From: Bacteroidota bacterium
GTDB lineage: Bacteria; Bacteroidota; Rhodothermia; Rhodothermales; Bin80
Reading direction: 5' to 3'
NCBI GenBank assembly: GCA_028875125.1
Contig: JAPPGC010000015.1
Span: forward strand, 1 to 33,776
DNA: 33,776 nucleotides
Shown here: in pieces, positions 14,048-22,085 of the stretch
Numbering within the stretch: the first letter of the stretch is position 1
Layout of the letters: every line of letters begins with the position of its first letter
The notes under the pieces: generated by a model
The model's database searches: none
What the model was told of the DNA's origin: nothing
Seen by the model: the letters and a program-made list of their open reading frames with translations, nothing else
Translations under genes and position numbers: made by a program

Positions 14048-16879
14048 ATGCCCCGAAATGTTGAGGCAACGGTAAACACTAAGTTGGGCGAGTTGCTCTG
14101 TCTGAGAAACCCCCATTGGGTTCTTAACAGGACGTTGTTCACGGAGTGTTCAGATATGATCCTTGGAAGTGCAGGATCGAGGATAGATATCCTAGTGCAC
14201 CCTGATGGTGGTCAACCTGTCGCAATAGAAACCGAATTCAGAGAAGGCCCGCAGGTAGAACGGGAGGCTAGATCTCGACTAGGAAAGGTGGTCAAGCCAA
14301 AACATGAGGTTATTGAATGCTCAATGGCAGTTGCCATGCCGTCCGAACTTAGGCAATCCGTCGAGTATTTGGATCGTGCAGAATTCACGTTCTCAACACA
14401 CCAGTTGGACGAGCAAAATGCTCCGATCCGGTGGCCCACACACGATTGGATCACCGGAAAGATAGATCGTCTAGCCGATGCTATTGAATACATTTCCCTG
14501 TCTGAGCGCCGTCTTCAAATTGGGGCAAACATCCTTGAAGAAGCAATCGAAGGAATTGCAGAAGTAATACGTCGAGAAGCTGACCAATCCACTCTTGAGT
14601 TAATTGCAGATTGTCTACATCAAAAGAACTCGAAGCAAACGGTTCGCATGGCGGTTGCTATACTGCTGAATGCAGTAGTATTCCATTACAGTATTGATGA
14701 AGATGAAGTTCCAAGAGTAGTTGAGATTCGGGATCAAGAGTTTTCACTTTCAAGTATTGAACGGGCATGGAATCAAATCCTGAATATTAATTACTGGCCA
14801 ATTTTTAGTATCGCAAAAAATATCTTGCGGGAAATTCCTGTAAGACTTGTAGGCCGCGTTTTTGAAAAACTAAATGAATCAGCAGAGCGCTTGGTTAGAC
14901 TTGGATCTGGTACGTTCCATGACCTGTCCGGCCGCATGTTTCAGCGACTAATTGTCGATCGCAAGTTCCTCGCCACCTTCTACACCTTACCGGCGTCTGC
15001 CCAATTACTTGCTGAATTGGCCACAGACAGACTGGATGTAGACTGGTCAGATCATGAAGCAATATGCAACCTTCGGATTGCAGATTTTGCCTGTGGAACT
15101 GGAGCGCTCCTGTCTGCTGTACAAAGAGATCTCTATCGTAGATTTCGGAGGGCTGGAAAGGATGACAGGACCATTCACCGCCATTTGCTCGAGCAGGTTC
15201 TGATAGGCTTGGATATTATGCCAGCGTCTACGCACATTACGGCCTCAATGCTTTCCAGTCCGTATCCTCGAACAACGTACGGATCGTCTATGATTCATAC
15301 ATTGCCCTATGGTCAGCACTCAGAAGATTTTACTCCTATTGGATCCTTGGATCTCCTGGATCGAGATTATACACCTACGCTCTTTGATACAAGGCCAAAA
15401 GTAAATCGGCTTGATGGAACGGTCGTGAATCAAGAGAAAAAAGGGGTGGATGACCTGAGGTTGCCAGATGGGTCGTGTGACATTGTGATTATGAACCCCC
15501 CATTTACACGACCCACGAACCACGAGATCGCGAATGTACCAGTGCCATCATTTGCTGGGTTTGGCACAACGGGGGAAGAGCAGAAGGCCATGTCGGAAAA
15601 GTTGAGAAAGATTATCCCCAAAATACGTAGAACCCGTGGCGGGAAGTTTGGTGATGGTCGTGCTGGACTAGCCTCCAACTTTATGGATCTTGCACACAGC
15701 AAACTGAAGCCAAAAGGCATTCTGGCCATGGTGCTTCCATTCTCTTTTGTTGCAGGTGCTGGTTGGGCAAATGCACGGAGAATGCTTCGCAAATGTTATG
15801 ACAACATTCGAATTATTTCCATCGCAACTTCAGGATCACATGACCGAGCTTTTTCTGCGGATACCGGCATGGCCGAATGCTTATTGGTTGCGACCAAGGT
15901 TAAAGTAGATGTGATGAGTGAAGGAACTACTGGTGGGGCACAATTTTCGACGCTCCTTTCTCGTCCATCTACTTTTCTTGAGGCCAGTGAGTACCGTGAT
16001 AGTATCTGGAAAGAGAACGCCTACAAGGACTCAATCTTAGAAGCCGGAGGCGTAGGAGTCCGTGATCAAAGCATCTTGAACACGATACAGCAACTATGTG
16101 AGGGGGTTCTTGCCTTTCCCCGTGCCGACGAAACGACTCCATTGCCCATTATAAGCCTCGGAGAAGTTGCCGGTCGTGGTGTCGTGCATAGAGAGATCGT
16201 AAACAAGCGACAGGGAGCATTTATTAAGCGCTCCCCTTATGCAGGGGAGGTGCCAACCTATCCAATGTTATGGTCCCACGATTGCGATGAAGAACGCTCA
16301 TTGATAGTATCCTATGATGCCTGTGGAGAAATACGGTCAGGGTTTGAAGATCAAGCGCACAGGATTTGGAGAAAAGCCTCCCGGTTACACAGTACCCTAG
16401 ATTTCCGGATCAATTCCCAAAGTCTTGCCATGTGCTTGACACCGGAACCATGTATTGGGGGAAGAGCGTGGCCAAATGTAATTCCCAATGATGTTGACCA
16501 TGAAATCCCTTTGTTGCTTTGGTCCAATTCCACGTTGGGACTGATGATGTTTTGGTATAAAGGTACACGTCCACACCAAGGACGGGCCGGTCTAACTATT
16601 TCTCGTCTTTCGGGGCTCCCCGTCTTGGATGTTCGGACTCTGACAGAGGCACAACTTAAACAATGCTACGAGATCTTTCAGGCATTCAAGGATCGTCAAT
16701 TTCTGCCAGCTAATGAAGCCTATCGCGATCTGGTTAGGAAGGAGTTGGATACTGAACTGTTTCGTATGCTTGGAATCAAAAAATCTTTTTCGGATGGGCT
16801 TGAACTATTGCGCCGCAAGTGGTGTGCCGAGCCAAGTGTTCACGGAGGTAAGTCCACACGTATTACGCTAGATTCCTGA
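14048..16879 (+). CDS. Large N6-adenine DNA methyltransferase, possibly with N-terminal nuclease fold
   Basis: This 943-residue protein has a gamma-type adenine methyltransferase core: AdoMet motif I ADFACGTGALL (Asp346), the LIGLDIMPAS acidic-loop segment, and catalytic motif IV IVIMNPPFTRP (Asn483), followed by a long segment (ARRMLRKCYDNIRIISI, DTGMAECLLVATKV) like type I/IIG methylases. The C-terminal 250 residues probably recognise DNA. Near the N-terminus, SRIDILV (Asp47) and PVAIETEF (Glu61, Glu63) recall a PD-(D/E)XK nuclease core with Glu in place of the usual Lys, so a combined restriction-modification enzyme is possible but unproven. ATG 14048 is preferred; TTG 14021 is an in-frame alternative. 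The frame continues past the TGA at 16877 to 17029, where it overlaps the next gene by ATGA, so the C-terminus may be shortened. Confidence 0.8.
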   Translation: MPRNVEATVNTKLGELLCLRNPHWVLNRTLFTECSDMILGSAGSRIDILVHPDGGQPVAIETEFREGPQVEREARSRLGKVVKPKHEVIECSMAVAMPSELRQSVEYLDRAEFTFSTHQLDEQNAPIRWPTHDWITGKIDRLADAIEYISLSERRLQIGANILEEAIEGIAEVIRREADQSTLELIADCLHQKNSKQTVRMAVAILLNAVVFHYSIDEDEVPRVVEIRDQEFSLSSIERAWNQILNINYWPIFSIAKNILREIPVRLVGRVFEKLNESAERLVRLGSGTFHDLSGRMFQRLIVDRKFLATFYTLPASAQLLAELATDRLDVDWSDHEAICNLRIADFACGTGALLSAVQRDLYRRFRRAGKDDRTIHRHLLEQVLIGLDIMPASTHITASMLSSPYPRTTYGSSMIHTLPYGQHSEDFTPIGSLDLLDRDYTPTLFDTRPKVNRLDGTVVNQEKKGVDDLRLPDGSCDIVIMNPPFTRPTNHEIANVPVPSFAGFGTTGEEQKAMSEKLRKIIPKIRRTRGGKFGDGRAGLASNFMDLAHSKLKPKGILAMVLPFSFVAGAGWANARRMLRKCYDNIRIISIATSGSHDRAFSADTGMAECLLVATKVKVDVMSEGTTGGAQFSTLLSRPSTFLEASEYRDSIWKENAYKDSILEAGGVGVRDQSILNTIQQLCEGVLAFPRADETTPLPIISLGEVAGRGVVHREIVNKRQGAFIKRSPYAGEVPTYPMLWSHDCDEERSLIVSYDACGEIRSGFEDQAHRIWRKASRLHSTLDFRINSQSLAMCLTPEPCIGGRAWPNVIPNDVDHEIPLLLWSNSTLGLMMFWYKGTRPHQGRAGLTISRLSGLPVLDVRTLTEAQLKQCYEIFQAFKDRQFLPANEAYRDLVRKELDTELFRMLGIKKSFSDGLELLRRKWCAEPSVHGGKSTRITLDS

Positions 16880-17029
16880 GTCAGGACTTGGCAGACATCA
16901 ACAATCAAGAAAAACTCCGGTCTGTCCGTAGATCCACAAGAACATGAAGCATTGCGCCAGTTCCTGATGAGCTACGACGATGGCAGGATGAAAGTGCCAC
17001 AGTGCAATACTCAAATAACTGAATTATGA
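16880..17029 (+). other. Open read-through extension of the methyltransferase frame
   Basis: Beyond the TGA at 16877-16879 the same frame runs open for 49 codons to TGA 17027-17029. The second half reads like real protein (SVDPQEHEALRQFLMSYDDG, then KVPQCNTQITEL). Its terminal TGA overlaps the ATG of the PH-domain gene (ATGA at 17026-17029), the typical junction of coupled genes. The simplest explanation is that the methyltransferase once ended here and a nonsense change shortened it. A separate decayed small gene is an alternative, though it has no start codon before codon 30. Confidence 0.45.
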
Positions 17030-17406
17030 TTGACGGAACACAAACAACCTTATTCTTTCATTTGGAGCCCATTGCTGAGGAGGATGTCTACGCCCCTATC
17101 ATCGATTTTCTGATTGATGGAGAAACGATTTTTGCAGCATTCCAGACGGTTCGGGATCAGCTTGTCTTTACAAATAAAAGAATCGTATTTGCAAACAAAC
17201 AAGGGCTCACAGGAAAGAAGATAGACTACTCTTCTATCCCGTACGGCAAAATTCAAGCGTTTTTCGTAGAAACATCAGGTACGTTTGATCGGGATGTCGA
17301 TTTTGACATCTTGATGAGCGCATTCAAGAATCCGATGAAGTTCAGAATTAAAAAAGGATTTGACGTTTTGAAATTTACTCGAATGATTAGCGAACATATT
17401 TTATAG
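17026..17406 (+). CDS. Bacterial PH-domain protein (bPH_1 type)
   Basis: This 126-residue single-domain protein matches the bacterial pleckstrin-homology family of the YvbH/PF08000 type: DQLVFTNKRIVFANKQGLTG (residues about 44-63), GKKIDYSSIPYGKIQAFFVE, then SGTFDRDVDFDI, and a final helix with FTRMISEHIL. There is no signal peptide or membrane segment, so it is cytoplasmic; the family forms ring-like oligomers and its role is not established. The start overlaps the end of the methyltransferase read-through frame by 4 nt, suggesting a shared operon. The family call is confident because the TNKR...QGLTGKK...IPY...ETSGTFD order is diagnostic. Confidence 0.85.
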   Translation: MIDGTQTTLFFHLEPIAEEDVYAPIIDFLIDGETIFAAFQTVRDQLVFTNKRIVFANKQGLTGKKIDYSSIPYGKIQAFFVETSGTFDRDVDFDILMSAFKNPMKFRIKKGFDVLKFTRMISEHIL

Positions 17407-17457
17407 ACTTACTGTGTAGGTCTGACAAAACGAACGATTACCAAAACCTCCTGTGTA

Positions 17458-17463
17458 TATAAT
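17458..17463 (+). promoter_or_regulatory. Candidate -10 box ahead of the DUF4268 gene
   Basis: A perfect TATAAT lies 64 nt before ATG 17527; the expected -35 position (CGATTA) is weak. Between it and the start is a 5-bp hairpin (CGCGG, loop AGAG or similar, CCGCG; about 17508-17521). The DUF4268 gene may thus have its own promoter in addition to any read-through from the methyltransferase. Confidence 0.35.
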
Positions 17464-17526
17464 GGGAGCAGGACGGGGATACTCCTGAACGCATTCATTA
17501 ACTAAACGCGGAGAGCCGCGAATACG

Positions 17527-18513
17527 ATGATGAAGGGTGAAATGCCAGCTATTCACATACTAGAGCCTGTTAATAGCTTGTGGAAGGTATGGCGCAATGA
17601 GACCCATGACTTTACGCCGTGGCTGGTCAAAAACATGGGCAGCTTCGCGACTGCACTGAACTTGAACCTGAAAGATGTGGAGACGGAGAAAACGCTATCT
17701 GGTGCTGGCCGTGTAGACATCTACGCTCTGGAAGAAGAGACCAATGCTCCTGTAGTTATTGAGAACCAACTTGGATGGTCGGATAACGATCATTGCCTCC
17801 GATTGCTTGGGTACGCAGCCAGCGCAGAAGCCAGCATTTTGGTATGGGTAGCGGGCGAGTTTACCTCCTATCATCAGAGCATTCTGAGATGGTTGAATGA
17901 AACCGGCAAGATTGATGTATATGCTGTTGTGGTTCGAGCCTATCACGCTGGTGAAACCTTGGGACTGACTTTTGAAACATTGGTCGAACCAGATCAATCA
18001 AAAGAGGTGGAAATCCGTCCCATCAAAAGAACCATGAGTACCATCTGCGCGGAGTTCTATCGGCCCGTAGTAAAGCAGTTGAGACAGAAGGGAATGCCTA
18101 CCATGGGGCGAAGAGGATGGGCAGGCCGGTATCGATCATTTCAGGCCGGGCTTGGAGATTCATTATATGGCACCCGCGTTGAAAATGGGGTGGCCCAAGT
18201 GTTTCTCCGCCTCGGCGGGGAACGTCGTCACGAAAGGCTCAAGGCACTACAGACACACCGAGAAAAGATAGACGGCAAGATCCCAGGATCAGCCTCTTGG
18301 GCAGAAGATGGTGAGCATTGGTGGACGTTGAAAGACACCTGCCATATCTTGCTTGAAAACAGGGGGCCGTTTAGCTTGACTGACCCGACGGAGGGATGGG
18401 CAACTACGCGCAAGTGGATGGCTGACAGTCTTTTTTCGCTTTGGAGTGTTCTTGAACCATATCTGGCTGAACTAAGACGAGAAGAGGAAGCTACGTCTGG
18501 CAAAGAGAATTAG
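17527..18513 (+). CDS. DUF4268 protein with PD-(D/E)XK nuclease-like core
   Basis: This 328-residue protein shows the family hallmark order: LWKVWRNETHDFTPWLVKN (residues about 18-36), then GAGRVDIYALEE with Asp64, then PVVIENQLGWSDNDHCLRLL with Glu79 and Gln81, and ASILVWVAGEFTSYHQSILRWL. The spacing Asp...Glu-x-Gln followed by a helix is the restriction-endonuclease-like fold in which Lys is replaced by Gln, common in this family. The C-terminal half is the DUF4268 domain proper (GRYRSFQAGLGDSLYGTRVE, FLRLGGERRHERL). Such proteins are often found near methylases and in defence regions; the activity is unproven. ATG 17527 is the longest start, but ATG 17542 has a better-placed AAGGG sequence. 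The gene follows the methyltransferase and PH gene on the same strand. Confidence 0.82.
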   Translation: MMKGEMPAIHILEPVNSLWKVWRNETHDFTPWLVKNMGSFATALNLNLKDVETEKTLSGAGRVDIYALEEETNAPVVIENQLGWSDNDHCLRLLGYAASAEASILVWVAGEFTSYHQSILRWLNETGKIDVYAVVVRAYHAGETLGLTFETLVEPDQSKEVEIRPIKRTMSTICAEFYRPVVKQLRQKGMPTMGRRGWAGRYRSFQAGLGDSLYGTRVENGVAQVFLRLGGERRHERLKALQTHREKIDGKIPGSASWAEDGEHWWTLKDTCHILLENRGPFSLTDPTEGWATTRKWMADSLFSLWSVLEPYLAELRREEEATSGKEN

Positions 18514-18522
18514 CGTGTATCC

Positions 18523-19617
18523 ATGATTCACCACGATAAGGTGAACGGGGTAATATTCCTGCTTTTGGCAACTGTAGTGCTCGGAGGGTGCACACCTGAT
18601 CCGCAACAGCAAGTTGTAGAACCACTACTTGTGCCCTTTGAAGAACTGTTCGTCCTCGAGGACACCATCAGTCTGCATCCCTCCGTGATTATAGGCCTAA
18701 TTTCGTTTATGGATACCAATCCAGAGGGAAACCTCCTGATCACCGATGGTATCTCAGACAGTGTCTTCCTGTTCTCCCCAACGGGTGAACACATCAGGTC
18801 CTACGACCCCCTCAAATGCCTTATTGGAAGAGAGAAATTCCACCCCTGGAATTCATTGTTCATGAACGAAGGCAAAATCATGACTACACAACTCCCATAC
18901 GGATCAGTGGTGTTCAATCCCGATGGGAGTTGTTTCAGTACAGTGCAATACACCCCCACACCCTATTGGAATTCCTGCGCACATGATGACTCTCTCTTCT
19001 TCTATAGCCCTGTTGCGATTAGATCCTCGGATGCTTCCTTAGTCTTGTACTCGTCCAAACTCGTAAAACTGCATGATATCCCCGTCAAACCAACCATCTT
19101 TCCTGAGCTCAATGACGGACGAATGGGAAGACGGGGACGCAGCATTGCTTGTTTTGATGACGGACCATACTTCGCCTATCAGGAAAGCATGGATGCAATG
19201 CCGGCATATGCAAAGACAGAATTAATACTGCAACGCCCGAAATTCTTCGTTGACCGACCACGGGATCTGCCCGGAAACTGGTCAAGGGATCAGCAAAGAG
19301 AGGAATGGAATAAATACCCCTCATTCTTTGGCGTTTTTGCATTGACCCACCAAACAAGGATGGTTATCCATTATAGTTTGGGAGACCGGTGGCGTCCAGC
19401 AACTCTGGATGACCGAACCTTTGTTGTAGGTATCGGCATTGTTAGCAACACCGGACTATTTCCTCCCCGTAGCACCATCACCACCGTCACGCCAATGGCT
19501 GCGGGATATGGTTACATGTATTACATAGGGGATAATGAACTACTCCCCGATGGCGAGCTTGGAAACCCCCTGATCCTCAAATACCGCTTCGCTCAACCGG
19601 AAAATACTGATGACTAA
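18523..19617 (+). CDS. Lipoprotein, probable six-bladed beta-propeller
   Basis: This 364-residue protein starts with a lipoprotein signal (IFLLLATVVLGGC, lipobox LGGC at residues 20-23), so it should be anchored in the envelope. The mature part has short repeated strand patterns such as NPEGNLLITDGISDSVFLFS and the DNEL...LILKYRF end, resembling the six-bladed beta-propeller lipoproteins abundant in Bacteroidota and Rhodothermota. No catalytic motif is visible. It begins 9 nt after the DUF4268 stop but is functionally unrelated in appearance. A binding or signalling role at the cell surface is only a guess. The fold assignment is tentative; the lipoprotein assignment is solid. Confidence 0.65.
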   Translation: MIHHDKVNGVIFLLLATVVLGGCTPDPQQQVVEPLLVPFEELFVLEDTISLHPSVIIGLISFMDTNPEGNLLITDGISDSVFLFSPTGEHIRSYDPLKCLIGREKFHPWNSLFMNEGKIMTTQLPYGSVVFNPDGSCFSTVQYTPTPYWNSCAHDDSLFFYSPVAIRSSDASLVLYSSKLVKLHDIPVKPTIFPELNDGRMGRRGRSIACFDDGPYFAYQESMDAMPAYAKTELILQRPKFFVDRPRDLPGNWSRDQQREEWNKYPSFFGVFALTHQTRMVIHYSLGDRWRPATLDDRTFVVGIGIVSNTGLFPPRSTITTVTPMAAGYGYMYYIGDNELLPDGELGNPLILKYRFAQPENTDD

Positions 19618-20110
19618 ACGCTCGTAATTTATCCCGTGGTTCGGTGCGCCATTCATGCTACGTTGACTGCATTGTTAGGCAGCGTCTATGGCACACGGAC
19701 GCGAAAACTGTTCCACGGAAACCCAGTCCTTTCTATGACACTTCATCCCTCATAGGGCACGCAATTTCTACTACTGAGCTTTTCGAAGCACGCCCCCGTA
19801 ACCCAATTACATAGCTGGGGGTGAGTATTCCTGATCCTGCGATAGTCATCCTCCTGGGTGAAGCGACTTGCTCACAAATCAATTGAATTTGCTTCGCTGT
19901 TGGTTCGAAACGAGGCCAAAACCCGGTCTTCCGATTATCCGTGGAAAAACTCCTGATCTTGCTGCTGCTGCATAAAGGCATCGCTTCTTGGCAGACGCAG
20001 TCGAACACGAGATTGCCAGTGAAGCCGATGAATTGGGGTCCATTCCGGCACTATGCTCCCAGCAGGACTTCAGATTCTTTATCTTGCTAAATAAACCGTC
20101 TCTAACTCTT
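19618..20110. other. Intergenic region before the sialate esterase
   Basis: Almost 500 bases hold no gene I can defend. The frame of the following esterase stays open upstream to 19988, but its lipoprotein signal begins at 20111, so that part is non-coding. A minus-strand frame (19733-20008, 91 codons) contains FEPTAKQIQLICEQVAS, which slightly recalls the start of a small helix-turn-helix protein. It has no partner context and is left unassigned. Confidence 0.3.
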
Positions 20111-22030
20111 ATGCGCTCCAAACTTGCTTTTACGCTCTTTCTCATCTGCCTCGCCGGATGCAGCGGCCCGATCAGCAATGAACCCCTAACCGTAAGCAAA
20201 CTTTTTCGAACAGGTGCCGTGCTGCAACGCAATACAACTGTTCCTGTCTGGGGAACCGCTGCACCAAGCACTACGGTCACCGTTTCCCTTGACTACGCCG
20301 AACAATCCGTTCGTGCAACACGTTACGGAACCTGGATGGTCGAATTGGAACCACGCCCCGCCGGTGGCCCACACCAACTCATGGTAGCGACGAGCACGGA
20401 TACCCTGATCGCTGAAAATATCGTGTTTGGGGATGTCTGGATCGCATCAGGACAATCCAATATGGAGTGGACCGTGGCGAATTCAGCTGACGCCGAAAAT
20501 GAAATCGCCTCCGCTGGTGATTCACTCTTGCGCCATTACAAAGTCCCCCGCACCTGGTCCTATGATCCCGAAGATACACTCGCAGGTGGTGAGTGGCATC
20601 ATGCCAATCCAGAGCATGTGGCCGCCTTCACAGCAGTTGGATATTCCTTCGCCAGAGAGCTCCGTACAGCAACTAATATACCTATCGGCATTCTGAACAC
20701 CTCATGGGGTGGAAGTAGAGTGGAGGCATGGATGGACCCCACCGCTCTTGAAATGGATGAAACGCAAATCGCACAGCTCCTAGATGCTCCACGGGCTCGT
20801 GCAGATAGTCTGATGCAGGTTTTCATTGAAGAACATGGTGCATCTGCTGACACAGATCCAGGCTTTGATGGCGATGAACCAATTTGGGCCGACCCCGAAT
20901 TGGACTCATCGGAATGGATGAATATTGCTGTCCCGGGCTCATGGGAAGCAGGCGGACTGGAAGGGTTAAATGGCATCGTCTGGTACCGTACCACCTTTGA
21001 ACTTGAGTCTGTCCCTTCCGAAGCGGTACTGCGTCTCGGCACAATAGATGATCGCGATATGACCTGGATTAACGGCCAACTGGTGGGAGAAACCGGCCGG
21101 TATATGGTTGAACGAGCCTACACTGTTCCCGAAGGTGTTCTGCGTGCCGGTACCACTCAACTGACCGTACGCGTACATGATACGGGCGGCAACGGGGGGA
21201 TAGTAGTTGGGGATTATCCTCTTGCACTTCAGTGGTCAGACGGGGAGGTGCAACTGGAGGGGATGTGGAAAATCAGAGTTGGACAATTCCAGATTAACCC
21301 AGGAGGTAACCCCAATCAGCAGCCGACACTGCTTTACAATGCAATGATTCATCCGATTGTTGACTACCCCGTTACAGGTTTCATATGGTACCAGGGAGAG
21401 TCTAACGCAAACGATCCCGAGACTGCCACTGCGTACACCGGCCAATTCCAGTCAATGATTCTCCGGTGGCGTGAGCTTTGGGATAATGATGCTGCACCTT
21501 TCCTATTTGTGTCTTTGGCTAGCTTTCGTGCAGCACAAGAGGAACCTGGAGAGAGCAACTGGGCCATTATTCGCGAGTCGCAGGCTGCTGCACTGGAATT
21601 GCCCTTGGTGGGACAGGCCATCACGCTGGATATTGGCGAAGCCGATGATATCCATCCCAGAAATAAACAGGATGTGGGGTATCGGCTTGCACTTTGGGCA
21701 CGAAACCTCGTATACGGAGACGAGCTCGTATACTCGGGTCCAATTTATCGTGACCACCTCATAGAAGATAGGAAGGTCTACATCACGTTTGATCACACTG
21801 GTGGAGGGCTTGTCTCGCGTGACGGTCCTCTTGGAGGGTTTGCTATTTCGGGACCAGATGAAGTCTATGTCTGGGCGGAAGCCCAGATTCAAGGAGACTC
21901 AGTCGTTGTCTCTCATCCCGATATACCAGACCCGGTCGCAGTACGCTATGCTTGGGCAGACAACCCGGATACAGCTAATCTTGTTAATGTTGAGGGATTA
22001 CCTGCAGCTCCATTTCGAACGGGACGATAA
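20111..22030 (+). CDS. Sialate O-acetylesterase-like lipoprotein
   Basis: This 639-residue carbohydrate esterase of the SGNH/GDSL type has a lipoprotein signal (LFLICLAGC, lipobox LAGC, Cys17), which fixes the start at ATG 20111. The catalytic serine is in ASGQSNMEW (Ser116) and the Asp/His pair in DDIHP (Asp512, His515). Further family blocks are GILNTSWGGSRVEAWM and FIWYQGESNANDPETA. Between about residues 245 and 385 lies a jelly-roll-like insertion (SEWMNIAVPGSWE, IDDRDMTWINGQLVGETGRY) typical of this family. It would remove O-acetyl groups from sialic acids or other acetylated glycans at the outer membrane or in the periplasm. No other glycan-use genes are in the window, so the substrate is open. 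Confidence 0.88.
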   Translation: MRSKLAFTLFLICLAGCSGPISNEPLTVSKLFRTGAVLQRNTTVPVWGTAAPSTTVTVSLDYAEQSVRATRYGTWMVELEPRPAGGPHQLMVATSTDTLIAENIVFGDVWIASGQSNMEWTVANSADAENEIASAGDSLLRHYKVPRTWSYDPEDTLAGGEWHHANPEHVAAFTAVGYSFARELRTATNIPIGILNTSWGGSRVEAWMDPTALEMDETQIAQLLDAPRARADSLMQVFIEEHGASADTDPGFDGDEPIWADPELDSSEWMNIAVPGSWEAGGLEGLNGIVWYRTTFELESVPSEAVLRLGTIDDRDMTWINGQLVGETGRYMVERAYTVPEGVLRAGTTQLTVRVHDTGGNGGIVVGDYPLALQWSDGEVQLEGMWKIRVGQFQINPGGNPNQQPTLLYNAMIHPIVDYPVTGFIWYQGESNANDPETATAYTGQFQSMILRWRELWDNDAAPFLFVSLASFRAAQEEPGESNWAIIRESQAAALELPLVGQAITLDIGEADDIHPRNKQDVGYRLALWARNLVYGDELVYSGPIYRDHLIEDRKVYITFDHTGGGLVSRDGPLGGFAISGPDEVYVWAEAQIQGDSVVVSHPDIPDPVAVRYAWADNPDTANLVNVEGLPAAPFRTGR

Positions 22031-22085
22031 CCCATGCACTGTGACACATATTGTCATAAGCAACAAATAGATGTGGTGACTTCTC

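Noticed and set aside
19733-20008. 91-codon minus-strand frame as a helix-turn-helix remnant
   Set aside because: The resemblance is limited to a few residues and needs a frameshift to continue.
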